Shown here piece by piece: positions 32,952 through 41,665 of a stretch of 46,550 nt of DNA. The position numbers were made by a program, and so were the translations under genes. Every line of letters starts with the position of its first letter. Position 1 is the first letter of the stretch. Source of the DNA: Acidimicrobiaceae bacterium RAAP-2 (GTDB lineage Bacteria > Actinomycetota > Acidimicrobiia > Acidimicrobiales > RAAP-2); NCBI GenBank assembly GCA_001443545.1, contig LMAD01000018.1, positions 1 through 46,550 on the forward strand, read 5' to 3'. The notes under the pieces were generated by a model. It was not told the DNA's origin and ran no database searches. It worked only from the letters and a program-made list of their open reading frames with translations.

Positions 32952-33983
32952 GGCGCGCACGGTCAACGAGCGTTTCGCGTTGGTGACCGCCGCCAATTGG
33001 CCGCAGGCCGCGTCGATCGAGCGACCCCGGGTGTTGCGCACCGTCGCGTTCACCCCGCGCGCGACCAACCCGTCGCGGAACGCACGGACCCGCTCCGGTG
33101 AGGACCCGCGAACCAGGTAGCCGGGCGTGGGGTTCAACGGGATGAGGTTGACGTGCGCGTGTAGTCCCGACGCGAAGTCGACGAGCTCGTCGCGGGCTCG
33201 GTCGGTGTCGTTCACCCCGTCAATCAACGCCCACTCGAAGCTGAGCCGTCGGCCCGTCGCGGTCACCCAGAGTTCGCAGGCGTCGTAGAGCCGCGCCAGG
33301 GGGTATCGCCGATTGAGCGGCACGAGCGAATCTCGAGTCTCATCGTTCGCCGCGTGCAGACTCACCGCGAGGGTCAGCGGCAACCCTTCGCGGGCGAGCC
33401 GTTCGATCCCGGGCACCACCCCGACCGTCGAGACCGTCAGGTGACGCGCGCTGAGCCCGCGCGCGTCGTGCAGTCGCCGGACGACGTCCACCGTCACCCG
33501 ATAGTTGGCGAGGGGCTCGCCCATCCCCATGAAGACGACGTTGGAGAGGCGACGCGGCGACGCGGCCCGAGTCGCGTAGAGGACCTGTTCGACGACCTCG
33601 CCGACGCTGAGTTGACGGGTGAAGCCGGCCTGGCCGGTGGCGCAGAAGGTGCACCCCATCGCGCAGCCCGCTTGGCTCGACACGCACACGGTCACCCGGT
33701 CGTCGTAGACCATGAGGACCGTCTCCACCGTCGCGCCGTCGGCCAATGCGAACACCCACTTACGCGTCGAGCCGTGGTCGCTGGAAACGTCGGCCTGGGG
33801 CACCAGAGTCGACGGGAACCGCTGCGCGAGGCTCGCCCGGAGCGCGGCGGGCACCGTCGTGACGTCGGCGAGCGACCGGCCCTCGACCCACAGACCCCGC
33901 CACAACTGGTCAACCCGGAACCGGGGTTCCCCCTCGAGCAGGTCCGCCAGCCCGTCACGGTCGAAGTCGTAGAGCGAAACCAC
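32907..33983 (-). CDS. rlmN: 23S rRNA (adenine-2503-C2)-methyltransferase
   Basis: The 358-residue radical SAM methylase modifies A2503 of 23S rRNA and tRNA. The iron-sulfur motif is CAMGCTFC (CxxxCxxC), followed by FMGMGEPLANY, TVSTVGVVPGI, SLHAANDETRDSLVP and the late substrate cysteine in AACGQL. A TAGCGT-N6-GTG pattern marks the start at 33983. The C-terminal tail of about 25 residues is encoded opposite the end of the MFS gene. Confidence 0.95.
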   Translation of the reverse strand: MVSLYDFDRDGLADLLEGEPRFRVDQLWRGLWVEGRSLADVTTVPAALRASLAQRFPSTLVPQADVSSDHGSTRKWVFALADGATVETVLMVYDDRVTVCVSSQAGCAMGCTFCATGQAGFTRQLSVGEVVEQVLYATRAASPRRLSNVVFMGMGEPLANYRVTVDVVRRLHDARGLSARHLTVSTVGVVPGIERLAREGLPLTLAVSLHAANDETRDSLVPLNRRYPLARLYDACELWVTATGRRLSFEWALIDGVNDTDRARDELVDFASGLHAHVNLIPLNPTPGYLVRGSSPERVRAFRDGLVARGVNATVRNTRGRSIDAACGQLAAVTNAKRSLTVRASRPVVPEGPPPAHE

Positions 33984-33995
33984 GGGTCCACGCTA
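33984..33995 (-). promoter_or_regulatory. Leaderless-type -10 (TAGCGT) before rlmN
   Basis: On the minus strand TAGCGT (33995-33990) is followed by six bases and GTG at 33983, with no Shine-Dalgarno. A TTGACT at 34028-34033 on the plus strand may belong to the divergent SDR gene, but no good -10 follows it. Confidence 0.5.
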
Positions 33996-34077
33996 GGCGC
34001 CCGCCCCTGACTCCCGACAATCTCTGCTTGACTCGATACCGGACACCGGCGAAATCCGGCTACTCGAGGAGACTGTC

Positions 34078-34854
34078 ATGGAACTGAACAACACATCGGC
34101 CATCGTCACCGGTGGCGCATCCGGGCTCGGCGAGGCGACGGCCCGGGCGCTCGCCGCGCGCGGCGTCAAGGTGGTCGTCGCGGATTTGAACGACGTGCGC
34201 GGCGGCGAAGTCGCCGGCGAGATCGGTGGCGCTTACGCGCACTGTGACGTGACCGACACCGACCAGGTCATCGCCGCCATCGAGGCCGCGGCCGCCATGG
34301 CGCCCCTGTGGTCGGTGGTCAACTGCGCCGGCATCGGATGGGCGACGCGCACGATCGGCAAGGACGGCGAGTACGCCTCGGCGCACGACCTCGACCTCTA
34401 CCGCAAGGTGATCGAGATCAACCTCATCGGCACCTTCAACGTCTGCCGCCTCGGGGCGACCAAGATGAGTCACAACGCGCCCGACGTCGACGGGTTGCGT
34501 GGCGCGATCGTCAACACCGCGTCGGTCGCCGCCGAGGACGGTCAGATCGGTCAAGTGGCCTACTCGTCCTCCAAGGGTGGCATCGTCGGCCTGACCCTCC
34601 CGCTGGCGCGCGACCTCGCCGCCGTCGGCGTACGCGCGAACTGCATCCTGCCGGGTCTGATCGACACCCCCATCTACGGCACCGGTCCCCAGTCCGACGA
34701 GTTCAAGGCCCGTCTCGGCGCCGGAGTGCTCTTTCCCAAGCGGCTCGGTTACGCCAGTGAGTACGCGTCGCTCGCCGTCGAGCTCCTGGCCAACAGCTAC
34801 ATGAACGCCGAGTCGATCCGCATCGACGCCGGCATCCGCATGCAGCCCAAATAG
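34078..34854 (+). CDS. HSD10-like short-chain dehydrogenase (3-hydroxyacyl-CoA dehydrogenase type)
   Basis: The 258-residue SDR has TGGASGLGEATARALAARG for NAD binding, NCAG, and catalytic Ser and Tyr-Lys (NTASVAAEDGQIGQVAYSSS then KGG). The C-terminus NAESIRIDAGIRMQPK is the pattern of 17-beta-HSD10/2-methyl-3-hydroxybutyryl-CoA dehydrogenase. It would oxidise short 3-hydroxyacyl-CoAs, as in isoleucine or fatty acid degradation. A GAGGAG site precedes the ATG. It converges on the ABC permease with three bases between stops. Confidence 0.85.
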   Translation: MELNNTSAIVTGGASGLGEATARALAARGVKVVVADLNDVRGGEVAGEIGGAYAHCDVTDTDQVIAAIEAAAAMAPLWSVVNCAGIGWATRTIGKDGEYASAHDLDLYRKVIEINLIGTFNVCRLGATKMSHNAPDVDGLRGAIVNTASVAAEDGQIGQVAYSSSKGGIVGLTLPLARDLAAVGVRANCILPGLIDTPIYGTGPQSDEFKARLGAGVLFPKRLGYASEYASLAVELLANSYMNAESIRIDAGIRMQPK

Positions 34855-34857
34855 TCG

Positions 34858-36438
34858 CTAGCCGACGAGGTCAGTCCGGCCGAACCACCCGATCGCGATG
34901 CCCAGCGCCGCTCCACCGAGCACCACGAAGCCCGCTACCGACCACCAGTCCGGTGGCGCGGCCGGCACCAGCCGTAGGTAGTGGTAGATCGAGAGGTCCA
35001 CGAAGGCCGCGGGCCAGCGCAGCGGCGGGCCGAGGACGGCGTCGAGGTAGCTGAGCCCGAGGAGGCCGGCTAAGGAGACCTGGACGACTCGAGGCGCCAG
35101 GACCACGACGAGCGCGGTCGCGCCGAGCACGATCGGCACCACGGTCAGAGCGTTGAACGTGGCGCTGAGCGCCATCGCGAACGACAGTGACGATCCGCTG
35201 GCACCGACGCCGACCCAGATCCCCACCGCGGTGATCACGGCGATGAGCACGGCGCCACCGACCGCCACGACGCCGACGGCCGCCAGCCAGCTCCGTCGCC
35301 CCGCGCCGTTCCCGAAGGGGATCTCCAACCGGCCGGTCGTGGCGTCCGCGCCCACCGTCGCCACCACCGCGACCACGAAGAAGCTCAGCCCGAGGGCGAG
35401 GAACGTGCCGATCTCACCGACGTAACCGCGCACCGACACGAGTTGGCCGAGGTGCCAGCGGTCCAAGAGTCGGGTGAAGGACCGGTCGCTTCGACTGAAG
35501 ACGACGAGCGCGTTGGTGAGGTACCCGATGACCAAGCCGATCACCGCGGTGACCGCGAGCCAGACCAGCAGCGTGCTCGCGAGTTCGCGCCACGCGAATC
35601 GCCACGACGAGCGAAGCAGCACCGCCCGCAGCGGCCCGCGATCACGCCGTCGCCACCAGGCCGAACCGACGTCGCGACCGTTGGCCAACGTTCCGATGAT
35701 CACAATCGCGATCGCGGGGGCGACGAGCAACGGCACGAGCCAGATCGCGCGGTGGTGTTGACAGGCCCCGACGTCCTCGAGCCAACCGAAGGGCGTCAGC
35801 GAGCGAATCCACGACCCGCTGGTCGAGGCGTCGGCCACCATTCGCGCGAGGTACGCGACGCCCACGACGCCGAGCGCCATCTGGGAGGCCGATCGGCGCG
35901 GCGCGAGAAGTTGGGACGTGACGAGGCCGACGGCCTGCGCGCACCACGCGAGCCCGACGAGGCCGACACCGTAAAGGGTGCTGTCGAGCAGGCGCTGGCC
36001 GTTGGCGACGAGCGCGACCGTCACCGCGGCGCCGACCACGAGGCCGCTGATGGCCAGTACTCCCACGGTCTGGCGAAAGACCCTGGCGCGTCCCACCGGC
36101 TCGGTGACGAGCAGGTCCCACGTACCGGTGTCCTCGGCGCCACGCGAGATCCGCGTGGCGCCGAGCGCGGCCCAGATCGACACCGCCAACGTCACGACGA
36201 TGCCGACCTTCCAGAGCACGTAGGCGCCGGCGGTATCCAGAGACGTGAGGTTGCCGTAGAGGGCTCGAAAGGCGGGGTTGCGCAACAGCGTCGAGACGCC
36301 CGCCATGGCGAGCACGCCGCCACTGAGGTTGTACGTGGCGACCGCCACCGTCACGATTACGACGAGCAACACCGTCATCACCGCGGTCCCGAGCCGCACC
36401 TGGCGCCAGGTCACGCCGGCCGGCGACCGTGGACCCAC
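34858..36438 (-). CDS. ABC-2 type exporter permease, large fused form
   Basis: The 526-residue membrane protein has about twelve helices in two six-helix halves and fits the group annotated as polyketide-antibiotic exporter permeases. Marks are ISRGAEDTGTWDLLVTEPVG in the first half and TGRLEIPFGNGAGRRSWLAA in the second, a repeated motif showing internal duplication. The GTG at 36438, four bases after the ATPase stop, is chosen over 36495, which lies inside that gene. Substrate unknown. Confidence 0.82.
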   Translation of the reverse strand: MGPRSPAGVTWRQVRLGTAVMTVLLVVIVTVAVATYNLSGGVLAMAGVSTLLRNPAFRALYGNLTSLDTAGAYVLWKVGIVVTLAVSIWAALGATRISRGAEDTGTWDLLVTEPVGRARVFRQTVGVLAISGLVVGAAVTVALVANGQRLLDSTLYGVGLVGLAWCAQAVGLVTSQLLAPRRSASQMALGVVGVAYLARMVADASTSGSWIRSLTPFGWLEDVGACQHHRAIWLVPLLVAPAIAIVIIGTLANGRDVGSAWWRRRDRGPLRAVLLRSSWRFAWRELASTLLVWLAVTAVIGLVIGYLTNALVVFSRSDRSFTRLLDRWHLGQLVSVRGYVGEIGTFLALGLSFFVVAVVATVGADATTGRLEIPFGNGAGRRSWLAAVGVVAVGGAVLIAVITAVGIWVGVGASGSSLSFAMALSATFNALTVVPIVLGATALVVVLAPRVVQVSLAGLLGLSYLDAVLGPPLRWPAAFVDLSIYHYLRLVPAAPPDWWSVAGFVVLGGAALGIAIGWFGRTDLVG

Positions 36439-36442
36439 GCCC

Positions 36443-37321
36443 CTAGCCCCGCGAATCGTCGTAGTACGAGAGGAAGATCTCCTCGAGGCTCGCATCGTGG
36501 GTTCGCAACGACGTAACGCGTCCCCGACCGAGTGCGCGAAGGAGTGGCTCCAGTGGCCCGACCACGCGCAGTCGGACCTCGTCGTCGTGGGTCGAGACGA
36601 CGCTCACCCCCGGAATGGATCCGAGGTCGTCGAACTCCCCCGCGACGTCGATCTCCACGCCGGCCACCTCGCGCAGGTCGCTGATCTGGGAGACGGCGAC
36701 GAGGCGTCCATCGCGAATCATGGCGACGCGCTCGCAGAGGTGTTGGACCTCGGAGAGGACGTGTGAGCTGAGCAGTACCGCCTGGCCCCGGCCCTGCGCC
36801 TCGCGTACGCAGTCGCGAAAGACCCGTTCCATCAACGGATCGAGTCCGGCGGTGGGCTCGTCGAGCAGGAGCACTGGGGCTCGGGTCGCGAAAGCGCTGA
36901 CCAAGGCCACCTTCTGGCGATTGCCCTTCGAGTACGCGCGGATGCGCTTGTCGGGGTCGAGGTCGAACCGGGCGATGAGCTCGTCGCGGTACGCCTCGTC
37001 GACGACGCCGTGGAGGGAACCCATCAGCACGATGACCTCGCGGCCCGTCAGTTGGGGCCACAGCGCGACCTCGCCGGGCACGAACGCCACCCGACGGCGC
37101 GCCTCACTCGTGCCCGCCCGGTGACCGAGCACGGTGGCGGTCCCCGACGTCGGACGCAGCAGCCCGAGGAACAGTCGCAGGGTGGTGGTCTTGCCCGCAC
37201 CGTTCGGTCCGAGGAATCCCACGATCTCCCCGGCGTCGACGACCAGACTCAACTCATCGACGGCCTTGGTCGATCCGAACTGCTTGGAGAGGCGAACCGC
37301 TTCGAGAGCGTGGTCGGACAC
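36443..37321 (-). CDS. ABC exporter ATP-binding protein
   Basis: The 292-residue ATPase has Walker A GPNGAGKTTTLRL, a Q-loop region VAFVPGEVALWPQLTGRE, the signature YSKGNRQKVAL (a diverged LSGGQ), Walker B VLLLDEPTAGLDP and the switch histidine in LSSHVLSE. A C-terminal extension follows, as in drug and antibiotic exporters. It forms an operon with the downstream permease. A TAGATT-N6-GTG pattern marks the start. Confidence 0.92.
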   Translation of the reverse strand: MSDHALEAVRLSKQFGSTKAVDELSLVVDAGEIVGFLGPNGAGKTTTLRLFLGLLRPTSGTATVLGHRAGTSEARRRVAFVPGEVALWPQLTGREVIVLMGSLHGVVDEAYRDELIARFDLDPDKRIRAYSKGNRQKVALVSAFATRAPVLLLDEPTAGLDPLMERVFRDCVREAQGRGQAVLLSSHVLSEVQHLCERVAMIRDGRLVAVSQISDLREVAGVEIDVAGEFDDLGSIPGVSVVSTHDDEVRLRVVGPLEPLLRALGRGRVTSLRTHDASLEEIFLSYYDDSRG

Positions 37322-37333
37322 GTTTGGAATCTA
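37322..37333 (-). promoter_or_regulatory. Leaderless-type -10 (TAGATT) before the ABC exporter
   Basis: On the minus strand TAGATT (37333-37328) is followed by six bases and GTG at 37321. Hexamer and distance are identical to those before the LCP gene at 24639. Confidence 0.55.
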
Positions 37334-37356
37334 ACCCACCTCGTCGGCCTTCAAAT

Positions 37357-37404
37357 CGAGACCAGCGCCACACCGCGAAGGAATCGGGCGTGACGCTGGT
37401 CTCG
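37357..37404 (-). terminator. Long hairpin after the copper/Fe-S operon
   Basis: CGAGACCAGCG (37357-37367) and CGCTGGTCTCG (37394-37404) are perfect eleven-base complements around a 26-base loop, with three more pairs possible after one mismatch. It lies between the last gene of the seven-gene operon (stop at 37449) and the next gene on the same strand, so it would end that transcript. The trailing sequence on the minus strand is ATTTGAAGG, only a weak T-run. Confidence 0.55.
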
Positions 37405-37448
37405 TTCGACGGACCATCGACGCGGAAGGTCGCGTCCCTGGTCCACTA

Positions 37449-38015
37449 CTAGGCGGTCTTGGCCGGCCCCTGCTGAACGCGCACGACGAGGGCGAGCAAG
37501 GTGATCCACACGCCGATGACCAACGCCAACAGCACGAGCACGACCCATCGGCCGATCAGGCCATCGGGGCGCAGGCTCTCCACGGCTCCCGCGAACGGGT
37601 CGGTGCGCGCGGCCTGGACCGACAGCGACGTCGTCGCCAGCACCGATCCCGAACTGTCGAGCGCCGAGGCGACGAAGTTCTGCGTACCGGCCCACGTCGG
37701 CTGATAGGTGATCGACGCGACGCCGGCGGCGTTCGTGGTGCCCGTGCCGATGAGCAGCACCGGCGCACCGGCGAACTCCTCGACGTGCACGTAGAAGTTG
37801 ACCGTCACCCCGGACATCGGCGCCGAAGACGAGGAGGCCACCTGGGCCGCCAGTTCAACCCCTTGGTGTGACACGGGACTACCCGAGGTCAGGGCGAGCG
37901 ACGCGCCCGACGAGGCCGCGGCGGGAAGGGCGGCGGCGGCGACCGTGAAGAACACGGCCCCACCCAGCCCGACGACGACGCGCTTCGCGCGACGAGAGAA
38001 TTGGAGTACCGACAT
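37449..38015 (-). CDS. Exported Ig-like domain protein with C-terminal membrane anchor
   Basis: The 188-residue protein has a signal peptide (RRAKRVVVGLGGAVFFTVAA), an Ig-like beta domain (GVELAAQVASSSSAPMSGVT, then GVASITYQPTWAGTQNF), and one C-terminal helix (WVVLVLLALVIGVWITLLAL) before a short cytoplasmic tail. The Ig domain would face outside. Its start overlaps the NrfD-type stop by one base (TAATG). Coupling to the redox genes suggests an assembly or docking subunit. I know no named family for it. Confidence 0.75.
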   Translation of the reverse strand: MSVLQFSRRAKRVVVGLGGAVFFTVAAAALPAAASSGASLALTSGSPVSHQGVELAAQVASSSSAPMSGVTVNFYVHVEEFAGAPVLLIGTGTTNAAGVASITYQPTWAGTQNFVASALDSSGSVLATTSLSVQAARTDPFAGAVESLRPDGLIGRWVVLVLLALVIGVWITLLALVVRVQQGPAKTA

Positions 38016-39421
38016 TACGCGCCCACCTCCTGGGTTCCCAGACCTTCGTTCTCTTCCGCGAGCTCTTCCATCTCCGACATCGACAGAATCGGTACGAAAC
38101 GGAATACCACGAGCAAGAGCAGGGGGATCGCCGCCGTGGCGGCCAACGTGATCGAGATCGGGACCCACGTGAAGTGGTACGTGCCCCAGTTCCCCGCGAG
38201 CACGCCGCCCTTGGCTAGTGGTGAGTTCACAAGCGGCTCGGTCGCAGGGGGGATGACGATGACGAGCCGCTTGATCCAGAGCGCGGCCACCACGAGCACC
38301 GAAGCGACGACGACACCACTGGTCGTGCGAAGCCGTCGAAACATCATGATGAACAGGGGAGCAACTCCCCCCGCGACGAAATAGAGCCAGAACGGGATGG
38401 CGTACCGACCGGCGACGATCTGGTAGACCCACGCCGACGCACCGGCGGTACCCGAGTAGCCGTCGATCAGGTATTCGGTGAAGGTCAGGTAGAGGTACGC
38501 CGCGCCGAAAGCGATCATCAAGAAGCCGAGCCGCACGAAGTGCCGGGGACTGATGAACGCCTCGAGGTGGAAGAGCTTGCGCGACGCGGCGACCGTCAAC
38601 ACGACGAGCGCCACCCCCGAGTACAGCGCCGCGACGACGAAGTACACCGGCAGGATCGTCTCCATGTAGCCGGCGCGCGACGATGAGGCGAAGGCGAAGG
38701 AGAGCACGGAGTGGACCGAGACGGCCATCGGGATGATCATGATGGCGATCAAGCCGATCGCGCCATTGAGTCGACGCCGTTCGTAGGGCGTGCCACCGTA
38801 GCGACCCGCGAGCACCCGATAGAGCGACTTACGCACTGTGACTCGAGTGCTGGGAGTCTCACCGTCAAACCGCTCGAGCGCGATTGCCGCGTCGGGGATC
38901 AGGGGTAGGTAGAAGAACACGATCGTCGCCAACAGGTACGTACTGACGGCGAAGAAGTCCCAAAGGATCGGCGACGAGAGATTCCAGTAGGTCGGCCAGA
39001 CGAGCTCCCAGATCTTGCTGGGACTCCCCAGGTGAGGAATGATGAAGACCATCCCGATCGGCAGGCTCACCAGGGCTGTCGCCTCGGCGATACGGGTCAG
39101 CGGCGCTCGCCAGCTCGCGTGCGTCAAGCGCAGAATGGCCGACACGACGGCGCCACCGTAGCTCACGCCGATGAAGGTGACCAGGTTGGCCTCGTAGATC
39201 GCCCAGAACGCCCCGTTGCCGTAACCGGCGGTGCCGAGGCCGTTGGCGACCTGGTAGATCCACGCCGCGATGCCGAGCACGACGATCGCGCCGAGCACGA
39301 AGATCGAGGGCCACCACCAGCGCGGCGTCTCGAGCACCGGCCGTAGAGCGGCCGCTCGCAGGTCGGTATTCTGCGGGGCCGCGACGTCGCGCCCCCTGTT
39401 TGGAATAATGACGTCGGTCAT
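38015..39421 (-). CDS. NrfD/PsrC/ActC-like integral membrane quinone-interacting subunit
   Basis: The 468-residue protein has about ten helices and blocks of the polysulfide reductase NrfD family: WAIYEANLVTFIGVSYGG, an IIPHLGSPSKIWELVWPTYW stretch and SSPILWDFFAVSTYL. The last two closely resemble the ActC/HmcC branch used in alternative complex III. Such subunits exchange electrons between the quinone pool and an exported Fe-S partner. A GGAGGGG site precedes the ATG. The Fe-S gene lies 22 bases upstream and the Ig-like gene overlaps downstream. Confidence 0.88.
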   Translation of the reverse strand: MTDVIIPNRGRDVAAPQNTDLRAAALRPVLETPRWWWPSIFVLGAIVVLGIAAWIYQVANGLGTAGYGNGAFWAIYEANLVTFIGVSYGGAVVSAILRLTHASWRAPLTRIAEATALVSLPIGMVFIIPHLGSPSKIWELVWPTYWNLSSPILWDFFAVSTYLLATIVFFYLPLIPDAAIALERFDGETPSTRVTVRKSLYRVLAGRYGGTPYERRRLNGAIGLIAIMIIPMAVSVHSVLSFAFASSSRAGYMETILPVYFVVAALYSGVALVVLTVAASRKLFHLEAFISPRHFVRLGFLMIAFGAAYLYLTFTEYLIDGYSGTAGASAWVYQIVAGRYAIPFWLYFVAGGVAPLFIMMFRRLRTTSGVVVASVLVVAALWIKRLVIVIPPATEPLVNSPLAKGGVLAGNWGTYHFTWVPISITLAATAAIPLLLLVVFRFVPILSMSEMEELAEENEGLGTQEVGA

Positions 39422-39443
39422 CGGTCCCCTCCAGTTACGCGCG

Positions 39444-40304
39444 TCACGACGCGCTCGAGTTGTTGTTCAGGTCCTGGCCGTGTCCGGGGATGTAGTAGAC
39501 GCGCGGGTGCGTGCCGTACTCCTCCTTGAAGACCACGGCGTCGTTCTCGGCGAGGTAGGTCGAAATCTTCACCGTGGCGCCCATCCCGTTCACGGCGGCG
39601 TCGGACGTGAGGTCCCCGAAGTAGATCACGCCCATCGGGCAGTTGGTCACGCACTCGGGGAGCTGACCAGTCGGCAACATCGCCGCACACTCGATGCACT
39701 TTCCGACGGTCCCCTTGACTTGGGGCACGGGCCACTCGGGCTCCTGCTTGAAGGGCTGGCGGGGGGCGGGTACCGGGTCGGACCAGTTGAAGTAGCGCGC
39801 GTCATAGGGGCAGGCGTTCATGCAGATGCGGGTGCCGATGCACTTGTTCTGATCGACGAGGGTGAGGCCCTCGGCGGTGCGGTAGTTGGCGCCGACCGGG
39901 CAGACCGGCACGCACGCGGGGTCTTCGCACATCTGGCACGGCCGTGGCATGAAGTAGTTCTCACCGGCGGCGTTCTGCATCGTGTAGACGTTCATCCACG
40001 TCTGGTCCTCGTGCAGGTAGTGCGCCGTCTGGCAGGCGGTCGTGCACAGCTTGCAGCCGTTGCACAGCCGTAGGTCGATGATCATGCACCACTGCTTGAC
40101 CGGGCCGGTCGGCGTCGTGGTCGCCGGCTCGGCGGCCGCGGCCAAGGTCTCGGTCAACGCACCGAGTACCCCGACCCCGAGGCTGCCAAGGGCGGCGGCC
40201 CGTAGGAGCCCGCGGCGACCGATTGTCACCGCGGCCGAGGTCAACTCGTCGCGTTGGGCGTCCTCGAGTACCACCGAGGCGTCATTTTCTCGTTGCTTGG
40301 TCAT
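39444..40304 (-). CDS. Tat-exported ferredoxin-type Fe-S subunit (PsrB/DmsB/DsrO-like)
   Basis: The 286-residue protein starts with a Tat-type signal (GRRGLLRAAALGSL, arginines 30-31), placing it outside the membrane. Four cluster motifs follow: C81/84/87/91, C123/126/131/135, C155-x5-C161-x3-C165, and C203/206/218/222. The third lacks its second cysteine, which is Thr158 (CIGTRICMNAC instead of CIGCRYCMNAC). It would carry electrons between the NrfD-type protein and the cupredoxins. No catalytic molybdopterin subunit is encoded nearby. The ATG at 40304 overlaps the cupredoxin A stop (ATGA). Confidence 0.9.
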   Translation of the reverse strand: MTKQRENDASVVLEDAQRDELTSAAVTIGRRGLLRAAALGSLGVGVLGALTETLAAAAEPATTTPTGPVKQWCMIIDLRLCNGCKLCTTACQTAHYLHEDQTWMNVYTMQNAAGENYFMPRPCQMCEDPACVPVCPVGANYRTAEGLTLVDQNKCIGTRICMNACPYDARYFNWSDPVPAPRQPFKQEPEWPVPQVKGTVGKCIECAAMLPTGQLPECVTNCPMGVIYFGDLTSDAAVNGMGATVKISTYLAENDAVVFKEEYGTHPRVYYIPGHGQDLNNNSSAS

Positions 40305-41041
40305 GCTGTCACCTTGATCGTGCCTTCCATCCACTTCATCGTCGACATCGCGCCGCCCATGCCATTGGTGCCTGCACCGCACGGGGCGTAGCACTGCCAG
40401 GTGAACGTCCCCGTCTTGGTGGGGACGAACGTCGCGACGACCGTCACTGACTTGCCGGTGGGGGCTGCCGGAATCGGCATGTTGAACCGCAGCCCCACCA
40501 CCGTGAAGGTGTGCGCGACGTTGGTGTCCGAGACCGACGAGATGGTCCGACCGGCGACCAGTTCCTTACCGGTGGTCGATCCGAGCACCTGGTCGTACAT
40601 CATCTGTGATCCCATCAGGGGCGCCGTGCCGTCGTCGTAACTGATGATCTTGACGGTCACTCGTTCTCCCACGTGCACCGTCCACGTCGGGTTCGTGTAC
40701 TGGGGTTGATCGCCCACACCGGTGAGCGACCCCGTGACGATCTTCATCGTCTCGGTCACCTGACCGTGCGGCGTGATCGCGGCCGGCGGCGCCGACTTGG
40801 TCAGACGCGTGACGCCCGCGGCGATGCCGCCGACGAGTGCGACCGTGACGCCGAGCCCGACGAGGATCCCGGCGAGCGACCCGAGGACGATACCGCCGCT
40901 CCGAGCCGCGCGAGCGGGACGTCGCCAGCTCAGTCGACCGAGCCGCTCAAGGGGGTCGATCTCGCCGAGCCGCGCGAGCGGACCCCGGGCGCTCTCGCGC
41001 CCGGGTCCGCTTACGCCAGTGGTGTGGCGATCGTTCATCAT
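40301..41041 (-). CDS. Membrane-anchored cupredoxin A
   Basis: The 246-residue protein has an Arg-rich cytoplasmic N-terminus (about 45 residues), one membrane helix (about 50-75) and an exported cupredoxin domain. Possible ligands are H177 (AHTFTV), C217 and C221 (QCYAPCGAG) and M228. The loop resembles the CuA loop of cytochrome oxidase subunit II, but where CuA has histidine there is threonine. It is a diverged paralogue of cupredoxins B and C. Both its ends overlap neighbours by four bases. Confidence 0.82.
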   Translation of the reverse strand: MMNDRHTTGVSGPGRESARGPLARLGEIDPLERLGRLSWRRPARAARSGGIVLGSLAGILVGLGVTVALVGGIAAGVTRLTKSAPPAAITPHGQVTETMKIVTGSLTGVGDQPQYTNPTWTVHVGERVTVKIISYDDGTAPLMGSQMMYDQVLGSTTGKELVAGRTISSVSDTNVAHTFTVVGLRFNMPIPAAPTGKSVTVVATFVPTKTGTFTWQCYAPCGAGTNGMGGAMSTMKWMEGTIKVTA

Positions 41042-41604
41042 CGAACCTTGATCTGGCCAGTCATCCAGCCCATGGTCTTCATCGCGCCGGCCATGCCGGT
41101 GGTACCGGTACCGCACGGGGCGTAGCAGTTCCAGGTGAACGTGCCAGTCTTGGTGGCCTTGAACGACGCCGTCACGACGATGCTCTTGCCGGTCGGCGCG
41201 ACCGGGATCGGCATGTTGAAGCCGAGCTTGGCAACCGTGAAGGTGTGCGAGATGTTGATGTCCGACACGTTGTTAATCGTCTTGCCGCCGGCGACTTCCT
41301 TGCCGTTAACCGTGCCCATGACCTTGTCGTACTTCATGTACTGACCCATGAGCGGGGCCGAGCCGTCATCGAAACTGATGATCTTCACGGTCACGGTCTG
41401 GCCCTTGTGCACAGTCCAGGACGAGTTCGTGATCCGCGGCTGTTCGCCGCTGCCCGCGAGCTTGCCCGTCGTCAGAATCTTCATGACCTCGGTCACGTGA
41501 CTCGGGGTGGCGGCGCTCACGGCGCTGCCACTCACGACGCCCGCCGCGACAACGGGGGCAACAGCGAGTACCAGGGCCGCAGCCTTAGTCATTGGGTGCT
41601 TCAT
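41038..41604 (-). CDS. Secreted cupredoxin B
   Basis: The 188-residue protein has a Sec signal (MKHPMTKAAALVLAVAPVVA, cleavage near AVSAA) and a cupredoxin domain. Likely ligands are H120 (SHTFTV), C160 and C164 (NCYAPCGTG) and M171, with several further methionines after it. T168 occupies the position of the CuA histidine. The region FNMPIPVAPTG is shared by the three paralogues. A GAGGAG site precedes the ATG at 41604. It is nearly a copy of cupredoxin C. Confidence 0.82.
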   Translation of the reverse strand: MKHPMTKAAALVLAVAPVVAAGVVSGSAVSAATPSHVTEVMKILTTGKLAGSGEQPRITNSSWTVHKGQTVTVKIISFDDGSAPLMGQYMKYDKVMGTVNGKEVAGGKTINNVSDINISHTFTVAKLGFNMPIPVAPTGKSIVVTASFKATKTGTFTWNCYAPCGTGTTGMAGAMKTMGWMTGQIKVR

Positions 41605-41665
41605 CTCATCTCTCCTCTTGGTTGAGTACTGCATTCCCGCTCGAACGCTTCGTTCGCACCGGTCC

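Noticed and set aside
37449..40304. Calling the NrfD and Fe-S genes alternative complex III.
   Set aside because: The cytochrome subunits, the large ActB-type subunit and ActD-F equivalents are missing; only the ActC-like helices and Fe-S type agree.
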